From NCBI RefSeq assembly GCF_020805785.1, contig NZ_JAJGZV010000004.1, positions 248,001-312,000 on the forward strand: a stretch of 64,000 nucleotides of DNA, given 5' to 3'. Below are positions 18,635 to 26,871 of the stretch, piece by piece (the stretch's first letter is position 1; the number at the start of each line of letters is the position of its first letter). Made by a program: the position numbers and the translations under genes. The stretch is from Flavobacterium chungbukense (lineage in GTDB: Bacteria; Bacteroidota; Bacteroidia; Flavobacteriales; Flavobacteriaceae). Under the pieces are notes generated by a model. The model searched no databases, was not told where the DNA came from, and saw nothing but the letters and a program-made list of their open reading frames with translations.

Positions 18635-20509
18635 ATGAAGAAGAAAATCGAAATATTAGCTCCTGCTAAAGATTTAATTGGAGGAATGGCGGCCATAAAT
18701 AGTGGCGCAGATGCAGTATATATTGGTGCACCACAATTTGGAGCGCGCTCTAATGCCAACAATTCTATTGAAGATGTTGCTGCTTTGGTACAATATGCGC
18801 ACTTGTTTAACGCTCAGGTTTTTGTTGTTATGAATACCATTTTGTATGACAACGAATTAGAAACTTGCCGTTCAATGATTTGGGAATTATACGATATTGG
18901 TGTAGATGCTCTGATTATTCAGGATATGGCGATTATGGAAATGGACTTGCCTCCTATCGTACTTCACGCCAGTACACAAGCTAATAATCGTGATGCCGAT
19001 AAAATTAAATTTCTTAAAGATGCCGGAATTAAACGTGTGGTTTTAGCGCGCGAATTGAACTTGCATCAAATTAAAACGATTTACGACGAAGCTGATGTTG
19101 AACTAGAGTTTTTCGTAACCGGAGCCTTATGTGTTTCATTTAGTGGAAACTGTTATATGAGTGTGGCTAACGGAGAACGCAGCGCCAACCGTGGTTCTTG
19201 TGCACAAAATTGTCGTTTACCTTATAACTTAATTGATGGAAACGGAGAAACTTTAATCAGAAACAGTCACTTACTTTCGATTAAAGATTTAGATATTTCT
19301 GAGCAAATCCCAAATTTGATTGAAGCTGGAATTGTTTCCTTTAAAATTGAAGGCCGATTGAAAGATGTTGTTTACGTAAAAAACAACGTGTCTTACTTAC
19401 GTCAAAAACTAGATAGTTATTTAGAAGGCGCAGGAAGCGAAAAATACATGAAAGCTTCTTCTGGAACTTGTACATATACTTTTGATTCTTCTTTAAGCAG
19501 AACCTTCAACCGTGGTTATACGGATTATTTCGTAAACGAAAGACACAGTTCTATTGGTTCTTGGGAAAGTCCAAAATCAAAAGGACAATATATTGGAAAA
19601 TTAATTAGAACTGTTGGAAATGCTTACGAAATTGAAAACGGCGAATTATTAAACAACGGTGACGGACTTTGCTTCATCAACGAAAATAATGAAGCCGATG
19701 GAATTTACGTAAACAAAGCCGAAAATGGTAAAATTTACCCGAACGTTTTAAAAGAAGTAAAAGACGGAACTTTCATCTACAGAAATAACGACGCTGCTTT
19801 CATCAAAATTGTGGAGAGAGAAGACAGCGCTGTTCGTAAATTAAGCACCACTTTGTTACTTACAGAAACAGAAACTGGTTTTGAATTAATCGCAACTGAT
19901 GAAGACGGAAATGTAAGTATCGTTAATTTAGAACATGCAAAAGAACAGACCAAAACTGGCGAATCAATAGAAGAAAACATTAAAACACAATTGGCAAAAA
20001 CAGGTTTTACACCTTATACTGCTAATGAAATCAACATTATGTTTTCGCAAAACTGGTTCCTTCCTATTTCAAAAATTAACGAAATGCGAAGAACCGTTTA
20101 CGATCAGTTGACAGAAATTCGTTTGGCAAACTACAAACGTGAAGAGCACCAAATGGTAAAAACGTCACATCCATATCCTGAAACCAAATTGGATTTCATG
20201 TACAATGTTTCGAACAAAACGGCTCGTAAATTCTACGAACGTCATGGTGTTACCGAAATCGAAAAAGCATTCGAATTGCAATGGGATCCAGGAAAATCGC
20301 GTGTAATGACAACAAAATATTGTATCAAATACGAATTGAAAAAATGCCCGATACATCAAAAAGACATAGTGGGTGTTAAAGTAAAAGAACCATTGGTTTT
20401 AAAACAGGGAGAACTTGAATATAAACTAAAATTCAACTGCAAACCCTGCGAAATGGAAATCTGGGAAAAAGATGCTGAATTTGAGATCGAAGAAGATCAT
20501 TTTCATTAA
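18635..20509 (+). CDS. Peptidase U32-family protein
   Basis: This is a 624-residue U32 protein. It opens with KIEILAPAKDLIGGMAAINSGADAVYIG. The U32 hallmark lies at ~165-195: FFVTGALCVSFSGNCYMS followed by NRGSCAQNCRLPY, with clustered cysteines. A C-terminal cluster (CIKYELKKCPIHQ and FNCKPCEME) adds more cysteines. Characterised relatives (RlhA, TrhP) act in prephenate-dependent RNA hydroxylation rather than proteolysis. Which RNA this one modifies is not evident. A 7-of-8 -7 element (GACCTTTG, 18583-18590) precedes it. Confidence 0.92.
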   Translation: MKKKIEILAPAKDLIGGMAAINSGADAVYIGAPQFGARSNANNSIEDVAALVQYAHLFNAQVFVVMNTILYDNELETCRSMIWELYDIGVDALIIQDMAIMEMDLPPIVLHASTQANNRDADKIKFLKDAGIKRVVLARELNLHQIKTIYDEADVELEFFVTGALCVSFSGNCYMSVANGERSANRGSCAQNCRLPYNLIDGNGETLIRNSHLLSIKDLDISEQIPNLIEAGIVSFKIEGRLKDVVYVKNNVSYLRQKLDSYLEGAGSEKYMKASSGTCTYTFDSSLSRTFNRGYTDYFVNERHSSIGSWESPKSKGQYIGKLIRTVGNAYEIENGELLNNGDGLCFINENNEADGIYVNKAENGKIYPNVLKEVKDGTFIYRNNDAAFIKIVEREDSAVRKLSTTLLLTETETGFELIATDEDGNVSIVNLEHAKEQTKTGESIEENIKTQLAKTGFTPYTANEINIMFSQNWFLPISKINEMRRTVYDQLTEIRLANYKREEHQMVKTSHPYPETKLDFMYNVSNKTARKFYERHGVTEIEKAFELQWDPGKSRVMTTKYCIKYELKKCPIHQKDIVGVKVKEPLVLKQGELEYKLKFNCKPCEMEIWEKDAEFEIEEDHFH

Positions 20510-20514
20510 TATAC

Positions 20515-20548
20515 AAACCGATACTTTTAAAAGAAGTATCGGTTTTTT
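20515..20548 (+). terminator. Terminator of the U32 gene
   Basis: AAACCGATACTT and AAGTATCGGTTTTTT form a 12-bp stem with a T-tail. Confidence 0.9.
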
Positions 20549-20553
20549 ATTTT

Positions 20554-20643
20554 GGGCGTGCCCCTCCGGGTCGGGCTATCCGTTACAAGTCCTCGCCTGT
20601 TCGTTCCTCACGACTGTGGGCTTTCCACTTCTATCCCTCACGC
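20554..20643 (-). repeat. Structured repeat family 1, copy B
   Basis: On the minus strand this reads GCGTG, GGGATAGAAGTGGAAA, a variable region, TTGTAACGGATAGCCCGACC and then CACGC. It is closest to copy C (57642-57728) in its 3' flank. With the next palindrome it fills most of the 399-base gap between the U32 gene and the membrane-protein gene. Confidence 0.75.
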
Positions 20644-20687
20644 GAACGGGCTTATAAGAACTTTTACGTTTGTAACACCCTCAACCT

Positions 20688-20787
20688 TGTCATTTCGAGG
20701 AACGAGAAATCGCACGCGGGATTCCGCAAAGTAAAGCGCCAATCTTTATCGAGCATCTAGTGTGATTTCTCGTTCCTCGAAATGACA
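20688..20787. repeat. Palindromic repeat family 2, copy 1
   Basis: This is a perfect 24-base inverted repeat (20688-20711 and 20764-20787; core CATTTCGAGGAACGAGAAAT) around a 52-base centre. The remaining 20788-20908 holds an AT-rich stretch and a weak -7-like TATCTTTA at 20883. Confidence 0.8.
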
Positions 20788-20908
20788 AACTATAATAATT
20801 ACTTTATTTAAAAAACAAATCGGTTATTAAATTAAATCCGTCGAATCTCCAAAATCTACGTGAGAATAAATTTCATTTTATTTATCTTTACTCTCAAAAT
20901 AATTTTAA

Positions 20909-21397
20909 ATGGAATCAAAAAACAACATTCAAAAACATGCAATTATTGCTGGTTTTTTTGTGACCTCTTTTTTTCCACTTTTAATTTTTTCAAAAAGCCT
21001 TTTCATCGACTTATGTATACAAATATGTGATTTTGGTGTTTTTTGGAACCCTATATTTTGGGGAATTTTATTCCCACTATTTATTATTTTTCTCTTTTGG
21101 AATACTGCTAGAAAATTAAACTACTCGTTAGATCAAACAACTTATTTTCAAGATTGCTCCCAGTTTTCTTTTGGAGTAAGTTCTAAACTTATAATATCAC
21201 TTTTTACAATTTACATAATCGGACAATTGGTTAATGGACTGTCTGTTGTATTAAAATCACAAATTCCAGATATCATTCTGTTTTCGATACTAATGATTTT
21301 ATTCCTATCATTTGTATTAATGATTTTAACTTTTATAAGCAGTTTAATAATTGTAAAAGCAAGCCAAAATACCCAAACTTTAAATCAAACAAAATGA
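20909..21397 (+). CDS. Small polytopic membrane protein, uncharacterised
   Basis: The product has 162 residues and about four hydrophobic segments (residues ~12-32, 45-68, 92-115 and 122-150). I do not recognise the family. It overlaps the purT start by four bases (ATGA at 21394-21397), so translation of the two is probably coupled and they belong to one operon. Confidence 0.78.
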   Translation: MESKNNIQKHAIIAGFFVTSFFPLLIFSKSLFIDLCIQICDFGVFWNPIFWGILFPLFIIFLFWNTARKLNYSLDQTTYFQDCSQFSFGVSSKLIISLFTIYIIGQLVNGLSVVLKSQIPDIILFSILMILFLSFVLMILTFISSLIIVKASQNTQTLNQTK

Positions 21398-22554
21398 AAA
21401 TACTACTCCTAGGTTCAGGCGAATTAGGCAAAGAATTTGTCATTGCCGCACAACGAATCGGACAAACCATAATTGCAGTTGACAGTTACGAAAATGCTCC
21501 CGCCATGCAGGTTGCACACGTTTTTGAAGTCATCAATATGCTCGACGGCGAAGCGCTGGACCGAATCGTAACCAAACACCAACCCGATTTTATCGTTCCA
21601 GAAATAGAAGCCATTCGCACCGAACGTTTTTATGATTACGAAAAACAAGGAATTACCGTTGTTCCTTCAGCGAAAGCGGCAAATTTTACCATGAATCGCA
21701 AAGCCATTCGTGATTTAGCAGCAAAAGAACTTGGTTTGAGAACTGCAAAATACGAATACGCAACTTCAGCAGAAGAACTTCAAAAAGCTGTTCAAGAAGT
21801 TGGAATTCCGTGTGTAGTAAAACCTTTAATGTCATCATCAGGAAAAGGACAATCAACAATCAAAACAGAAAACGATATAGAAAAAGCATGGCAATATGCC
21901 GTTGCTGGTTCGCGTGGCGATGTTATCGAAGTGATTGTTGAAGCTTTTGTCGATTTTCATTCAGAAATTACGCTTTTAACGATTACTCAAAATAACAACC
22001 CAACTTTGTTTTGCGCTCCAATTGGTCACAGACAAGAAAGAGGTGATTATCAGGAAAGCTGGCAACCGGCTTTGGTATCAGAAAAGGATTTATATGAAGC
22101 TCAGGATATGGCCGAAAAAATTACGGAAGCGCTTGGCGGTGCCGGACTTTTTGGTGTTGAATTTTTCCTAACGAAAGAAGGCGTTTATTTCTCTGAGCTT
22201 TCTCCCCGCCCGCATGATACCGGAATGGTAACTTTAGCAGGAACGCAGAATTTTAACGAATTTGAATTGCATTTGAGAGCGATTTTAAGTCTTCCGATTT
22301 TTGAAATTACTTTAGAAAAAGCTGGCGCAAGTGCTGTAATTTTAGCATCAGAAGATTCAGCCAATCCAACTTTCAGCGGAATAGAAAAAGTAGCCGCTTT
22401 ACCCAAAACCGATTTCAGGATTTTTGGAAAACCGACGTCAAGACCCTACCGAAGAATGGGTGTGGTTTTAAGCCACGATACACTTTCAACTCCAATTAAC
22501 GAAGTAATAGAACGTGCCAAAGAAACGGCAAAATTAATAACTGTAAATTCTTAA
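21394..22554 (+). CDS. purT: Formate-dependent phosphoribosylglycinamide formyltransferase
   Basis: This 386-residue ATP-grasp enzyme makes formyl-GAR from GAR, formate and ATP in purine synthesis. It starts with KILLLGSGELGKEF, with the ATP-grasp loop CVVKPLMSSSGKGQS at ~residues 145-160 and the Mg-binding GLFGVEFFLTKEGVYFSEL with SPRPHDTGMVT near 255-285. It overlaps the membrane protein gene upstream and is followed after 2 bases by a DUF6370 gene. Confidence 0.95.
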   Translation: MKILLLGSGELGKEFVIAAQRIGQTIIAVDSYENAPAMQVAHVFEVINMLDGEALDRIVTKHQPDFIVPEIEAIRTERFYDYEKQGITVVPSAKAANFTMNRKAIRDLAAKELGLRTAKYEYATSAEELQKAVQEVGIPCVVKPLMSSSGKGQSTIKTENDIEKAWQYAVAGSRGDVIEVIVEAFVDFHSEITLLTITQNNNPTLFCAPIGHRQERGDYQESWQPALVSEKDLYEAQDMAEKITEALGGAGLFGVEFFLTKEGVYFSELSPRPHDTGMVTLAGTQNFNEFELHLRAILSLPIFEITLEKAGASAVILASEDSANPTFSGIEKVAALPKTDFRIFGKPTSRPYRRMGVVLSHDTLSTPINEVIERAKETAKLITVNS

Positions 22555-22556
22555 CT

Positions 22557-22877
22557 ATGAAAAATATACTTTTAGCGACTTTCATTTTTATCGGAATCGC
22601 AGTACAAGCACAAGACAAAAAGAAATTTGACAAGCCAACAGTCGTTGAGGCTTCATGCGGAGAATGCCAATTTGGAATGAAAGGCAAAAGCTGTGATTTA
22701 GCCGTACGTATTGACGGAAAATCTTATTTCGTTGACGGAACAACCATTCACGATCATGGAGATGCACACGCTGAAAAAGGTTTTTGTAATGCAATCAGTA
22801 AAGCTTTAGTTACAGGAGAAATCAAAGGAGATAGATTTAAAGCAACTTCATTTACCTTAATCGACGATAAAAAATAA
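22557..22877 (+). CDS. DUF6370 family secreted protein
   Basis: This 106-residue protein has a cleavable signal peptide (ending VQAQ, ~19). The mature part has CGEC (C34, C37), a third Cys (C46) and HDHGDAHAEKGFC. The Cys/His pattern suggests metal binding or disulfide chemistry in the periplasm, but no activity is known. It shares its TAATG junction with the following Crp-family gene, which suggests co-regulation. Confidence 0.85.
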   Translation: MKNILLATFIFIGIAVQAQDKKKFDKPTVVEASCGECQFGMKGKSCDLAVRIDGKSYFVDGTTIHDHGDAHAEKGFCNAISKALVTGEIKGDRFKATSFTLIDDKK

Positions 22878-23452
22878 TGGCATTAATTCTCGAAAACATT
22901 GCCAAACACGTTTCTCTGACACCAGAAGAACAGGCGCTTTTTTTATCTAAACTAGAAACCAACACTTACAAAGCCAAAACGCTTTTATTAAACGCCGGCG
23001 AAGTCTGCAAACATTCGTATTTTGTAAACTCTGGAATTTTAAGAAGTTTCAATATCAACGACAATATTGTTGAACATGTCTTATCGTTTGCCTGCGAAGG
23101 CTGGTGGATGAGCGATATGTATAGCTTTTTTTCACAAAAACCAGGACAACTTTTTATTGAAGTTCTGGAAGAAGCCGAAGTTGTTTCTTTATCAAAAGAA
23201 AATCAGGAACAGTTATATCTTGAAATTCCAAAACTGGAACGCTTTTTCAGGATTTTAATTGAAAATTCATTGGTTGCCAATCAACAGCGATTAATGGATA
23301 ACTTAAGTTTACCTGCCGAAGAACGCTTTGAAAAATTCACTAAAAAATATGGAACATTAGTTCACAAAGTTCCTCAAAAACAAATCGCTTCTTTCATTGG
23401 TGTAACACCAGAATTTTTCAGCAAAATGAAAGCCAGGCTTTTGAAGAAATAG
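22877..23452 (+). CDS. Crp/Fnr family transcriptional regulator
   Basis: This is a 191-residue regulator. Residues ~15-115 form a cyclic-nucleotide-binding-like beta roll. The C-terminal part has KQIASFIGVTPEFFSKMKARL, resembling the recognition helix of the short Bacteroidota Crp proteins. There are no Cys ligands for an Fnr-type FeS cluster in the N-terminal region; two Cys (AGEVCKHS and FACEGWW) are isolated. The ATG overlaps the stop of the DUF6370 gene, so it is the last gene of the membrane protein-purT operon. The effector is unknown. Confidence 0.88.
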   Translation: MALILENIAKHVSLTPEEQALFLSKLETNTYKAKTLLLNAGEVCKHSYFVNSGILRSFNINDNIVEHVLSFACEGWWMSDMYSFFSQKPGQLFIEVLEEAEVVSLSKENQEQLYLEIPKLERFFRILIENSLVANQQRLMDNLSLPAEERFEKFTKKYGTLVHKVPQKQIASFIGVTPEFFSKMKARLLKK

Positions 23453-23460
23453 TTTTTTTT

Positions 23461-23617
23461 GCCACAGATTAAAAGGATTAAATAGATTAAAAAAATATTG
23501 CCACGAATTACACAAATTTCCACGAATTAATTGATTTAAAAATTAAAATAAAATTCGTGGAAATTTGTGTAATTAGTGGCGAAAAAAAAAATCCTTTTAA
23601 TCCTTTTAATCTGTGGC
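23461..23617. repeat. Nested palindromic element (family 3), gene-less form
   Basis: The outer arms (23461-23488 and 23590-23617) match at 26 of 28 with core GCCACAGATTAAAAGGATT. The inner arms (23500-23528 and 23552-23580) match at 28 of 29 with core CACAAATTTCCACGAATT. The inner arm sequence is related to the repeats that bracket the GxxExxY gene at 4821 and 5300. Confidence 0.8.
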
Positions 23618-23625
23618 AAAAAAAT

Positions 23626-23656
23626 AAAGCCAGTTCAATGAACTGGCTTTTCTTTT
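23626..23656. terminator. Bidirectional terminator between crp-like gene and aceA
   Basis: AAAGCCAGTTCA and TGAACTGGCTTTT form a near-perfect stem with T- and A-runs on either side, serving the convergent genes. Confidence 0.88.
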
Positions 23657-23659
23657 GAA

Positions 23660-24940
23660 TTAAAATTGCTCAACCTCAGTAGAATGTTTCATCGCTGTTA
23701 TTGCCGATTTTCCTAACATAACCGTATTCTGTACAGCGTCGAAATAAGAAGTTCCCACAAAAACCTGATGTTTTACTGCTCTGAATCCGTTTTTTTGTAA
23801 AGCGAATTCGCGTTCCTGCAATTCAGAATATCCTGCCATTCCACGTTCTTTATAGGCTTTAGACAATTCGAACATACTGGTATTCAAAGCATGGAATCCT
23901 GCTAAAGTGATAAATTGGAATTTATAGCCCATTGCAGCTAAATCTTCTCTAAAGGTTTCCATTTCGGCAATTGATAATTTTGCTGCCCAATTGAAAGATG
24001 GAGAACAATTGTATGCCAGCATCTTATCTGGGAATTCTTTTTTCATAGCCGTTGCAAACTTTCTTGCATAATCCAGATCCGGATTACTGGTTTCCATCCA
24101 AATTAAATCAGCGTAAGGTGCGTAACTCAAACCTCTTGCAATTCCTTGATCGATTCCGTTATTTACATAAAAGAAACCTTCAGCCGTTTTTTCGCCAGTT
24201 AAAAACTTTCTATCTCTTGGATCGGCGTCGCTTGTTAATAAATTTGCTGCATCAGCATCTGTTCTAGCAACGATTAAAGTCGAAACGCCCATAACATCTG
24301 AAGCCAGTCGCGCAGCAATCAGTTTATTAATTGCTTCTTGTGTTGGAACCAAAACCTTTCCGCCCAAGTGTCCGCACTTTTTAGCAGAACTTAATTGATC
24401 TTCAAAATGAACTCCAGAAGCTCCCGCTTCAATCATCGATTTCATTAATTCGAAAGCATTTAAATTTCCTCCAAAACCTGCTTCGGCGTCAGCTACAATT
24501 GGCACTAAATAATCTTTTCTATCTTCAATATTGTTAACCGTCTGAATCTGATCGGCACGTAACAACGCATTATTGATTTTTCTAACAACCATCGGAACGC
24601 TGTTTACAGGATAAAGCGATTGGTCAGGATACATTTCCCCCGCCAGATTTGCATCAGCAGCAACCTGCCAACCGCTTAAATAAATCGCCTCTAAACCTGC
24701 ATCGACTTCCTGAATTGCCTGATTTCCAGTCAATGCTCCCAAACCCGCTACATAATCCTGATTTTTTAACTTTCTCCATAATTTCTCTGCACCTATTTTA
24801 GCAATAGAATGTTCGATTTTATACGATCCCTGTAGCGTTACTACTTCACTCGCAGTATAAGGACGCTCAACGCCTTTCCATCTTGGGTTCGTGATCCAAT
24901 CGTTAATCAATTCCTGAATTCTGTCTTCTGTTGTTTTCAT
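23660..24940 (-). CDS. aceA: Isocitrate lyase
   Basis: AceA splits isocitrate into glyoxylate and succinate, the first step of the glyoxylate shunt that permits growth on acetate and fatty acids. It has 426 residues. The catalytic motif KKCGHLGGK (C189) is intact. VADAEAGFGG and the C-terminal SNPDLDYARKFA and CSPSFNW are also seen. The gene lies 132 bases downstream of aceB on the same strand, separated by a 25-base inverted repeat, and is probably co-transcribed. Confidence 0.97.
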   Translation of the reverse strand: MKTTEDRIQELINDWITNPRWKGVERPYTASEVVTLQGSYKIEHSIAKIGAEKLWRKLKNQDYVAGLGALTGNQAIQEVDAGLEAIYLSGWQVAADANLAGEMYPDQSLYPVNSVPMVVRKINNALLRADQIQTVNNIEDRKDYLVPIVADAEAGFGGNLNAFELMKSMIEAGASGVHFEDQLSSAKKCGHLGGKVLVPTQEAINKLIAARLASDVMGVSTLIVARTDADAANLLTSDADPRDRKFLTGEKTAEGFFYVNNGIDQGIARGLSYAPYADLIWMETSNPDLDYARKFATAMKKEFPDKMLAYNCSPSFNWAAKLSIAEMETFREDLAAMGYKFQFITLAGFHALNTSMFELSKAYKERGMAGYSELQEREFALQKNGFRAVKHQVFVGTSYFDAVQNTVMLGKSAITAMKHSTEVEQF

Positions 24941-24978
24941 AAATAGTTTAGTTAAAGTGGTTAGTAAAGCATTTCATT

Positions 24979-25071
24979 CAATTAAAAATTGAGAATTAAA
25001 AATCAAAAATCTTTGTTATCTGCTAAATCTTGCTGATTTTTTTTTAATTTTTAATTCTCAATTTTTAATTG
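24979..25071. repeat. Inverted repeat between aceB and aceA
   Basis: Arms 24979-25003 and 25047-25071 are a perfect 25-base match (core AATTAAAAATTGAGAATT) around a 43-base centre. It ends 1 base before the aceB stop codon region and occupies most of the aceB-aceA gap. Confidence 0.8.
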
Positions 25072-25072
25072 T

Positions 25073-26674
25073 TTAGAGGTATTTGTAGCACGGAATCGTT
25101 AGAAAATCAACAAAATGTAGATTTACAACCAGTCTTTCCAACATTTTTTCAGCTAATGGAAATTGCTGTTTTTCGTGATTTTCCTCTCCTAATTCTTCTT
25201 TGATCTTTTGAAATTCATCAAAAGCAAGTTTATGATAATATGCCAAATCAAGCTTTTTACCATTATCTAGAATTACTTTATTCTGAAGCCATTGCCACAG
25301 TTGTGATCTCGAAATTTCTGCTGTCGCCGCATCTTCCATCAAATTATGCAAAGCAGCTGCACCTTGTCCGTTTAGCCATGAAGCGAGATACAAAACCGCA
25401 ACATTGATATTTTTTCGAACACCATTTTCTGTAATCAATCCGATTGGTGGTTCAATCAAATCTGCTTCTGTAATTCTTCGATGCTCTCTTTTTACGTGAA
25501 TCTGATTTGGAGTTGGCATTCCTTTATCAAAAATCTCTTTTGCCACGGCAACCAAATCTGGATGTGCTACCCAAGTTCCGTCGTGGCCGTTTCGAACTTC
25601 ACGTTCTTTATCGGTTTTCACTTTCGCGAAAGCTGCTGCATTTGCTTCTTCATTATTTCTAATCGGAATCTGTGCAGCCATCCCGCCAATCGCATGGATT
25701 CCTCGTTTGTGACATCTCTGAATTACTAGATTTGAATAGGCATTCATAAAAGGCGAAGTCATATTTACCTGATCACGATCTGGAACAATGAATTTTGGAT
25801 TCTTTCTAAACTTTTTGATATAAGAAAAAATGTAATCCCAACGCCCACAATTTAAACCAACAATATGTTCTTTTAACTCGTAAATGATTTCATCCAGCTG
25901 AAAACTCGCCGTTATGGTTTCAATTAAGACCGTCACTTTTATGGTACATCTTTTTAGATTCAAATAATCCTCAGTAAAATCAATTACATTATTCCACCAT
26001 CTCGCCTCTAAATAATGTTCTAGTTTCGGAATGTAGAAATATGGCCCTGAATTATTTTCTAAAAGTTTTTTATGATTATGAAATACATACAAGCCAAAAT
26101 CTACCAAAGATCCAGAAACCTCATGACCTTCAATTAAAATATGCTTTTCTGGCAAGTGTAAACCTCTTGGGCGAACAATTAGCGTTGCGATTTTTTCATT
26201 TAAATGATAGGACTTTTGCTTTGCCAAATCGGTAAACGTAATCGTTTTGTTAACAGCATCAATCAAATTCACTTGTCCATCCATTAGATTTTGCCAAGTT
26301 GGCGAAGTACTGTCTTCAAAATCGGCCATAAAAGTTTTTGCTCCTGAATTCAAAGCATTAATAATCATTTTGCGATCAACCGGACCTGTAATTTCTACTC
26401 TGCGATCCAATAAGTCTTTCGGAATTTCTCCTGCTGTCCAGTTTCCTTCTCGAATACTTTTTGTTTCTGGAATAAAAACCGGCATAATTCCCTGATCAAA
26501 ATTGACTTGTTTTTGTTCGCGCTGCAAAAGAAGCAACTTACGCTGTAATTCGAATTTTCTGTGCAATTCGGTTATAAAAACAATCGCTTCTTCTGTCCAA
26601 ATTTTTGGATAACGAAGCTTCTTTTCGGCTAAAAATTCCATTGCCGTTTCGATAATTTCAGTTTGGTTTCTCAT
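25073..26674 (-). CDS. aceB: Malate synthase A
   Basis: AceB condenses glyoxylate with acetyl-CoA to malate, completing the glyoxylate shunt. The 533 residues carry the family's blocks: NSGAKTFMADFEDSTSPTW (near 90), RPRGLHLPEKHI, IKVTVLIETITASFQLDEI, and GRWDYIFSYIK. The C-terminal block includes GHDGTWVAHPDLVAVA. It is upstream of aceA in one transcription unit and divergent from a ScfR/RamB-like regulator, which very likely controls it. Confidence 0.96.
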   Translation of the reverse strand: MRNQTEIIETAMEFLAEKKLRYPKIWTEEAIVFITELHRKFELQRKLLLLQREQKQVNFDQGIMPVFIPETKSIREGNWTAGEIPKDLLDRRVEITGPVDRKMIINALNSGAKTFMADFEDSTSPTWQNLMDGQVNLIDAVNKTITFTDLAKQKSYHLNEKIATLIVRPRGLHLPEKHILIEGHEVSGSLVDFGLYVFHNHKKLLENNSGPYFYIPKLEHYLEARWWNNVIDFTEDYLNLKRCTIKVTVLIETITASFQLDEIIYELKEHIVGLNCGRWDYIFSYIKKFRKNPKFIVPDRDQVNMTSPFMNAYSNLVIQRCHKRGIHAIGGMAAQIPIRNNEEANAAAFAKVKTDKEREVRNGHDGTWVAHPDLVAVAKEIFDKGMPTPNQIHVKREHRRITEADLIEPPIGLITENGVRKNINVAVLYLASWLNGQGAAALHNLMEDAATAEISRSQLWQWLQNKVILDNGKKLDLAYYHKLAFDEFQKIKEELGEENHEKQQFPLAEKMLERLVVNLHFVDFLTIPCYKYL

Positions 26675-26744
26675 AGCTGTGGTTTTTAATTTTTATTAGA
26701 AACAATTGAATCATCTTTGTGTTTTTCAAAACATCAAATCATAA

Positions 26745-26776
26745 CAAACTGATAACTAATATTTTCTACACCACAA
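26745..26776 (-). promoter_or_regulatory. Promoter of aceB-aceA
   Basis: On the minus strand TTG (26774-26776) and TCAGTTTG (26745-26752, 7 of 8) are 21 bases apart. The transcript would begin about 65 bases upstream of aceB. Confidence 0.5.
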
Positions 26777-26803
26777 TATTAGCAAAAAGTTTTTTACAAA
26801 ACA

Positions 26804-26817
26804 AGCGAACGTTCGCT
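26804..26817. promoter_or_regulatory. Candidate operator between aceB and the ScfR-like regulator
   Basis: AGCGAACGTTCGCT is a perfect 14-bp palindrome and GC-richer than its surroundings. It lies 27 bases upstream of the aceB -33 and 19 bases upstream of the regulator's -33, a position suited to one dimeric regulator controlling both directions. Confidence 0.6.
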
Positions 26818-26836
26818 AAAAATGAAAAATAATTTT

Positions 26837-26867
26837 TTGGCGATTATTTCTAGAATAACTATATTTG
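26837..26867 (+). promoter_or_regulatory. Promoter of the ScfR-like regulator
   Basis: TTG (26837-26839) and TATATTTG (26860-26867) are 20 bases apart, a near-ideal promoter. The ATG at 26872 is only four bases after the -7 element, so the message is probably leaderless. Confidence 0.75.
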
Positions 26868-26871
26868 GTTC

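Noticed and set aside
20552..20734. Plus-strand frames over family-1 copy B and family-2 copy 1
   Set aside because: They are repeat-derived; the same repeat elsewhere is read in other frames and strands.
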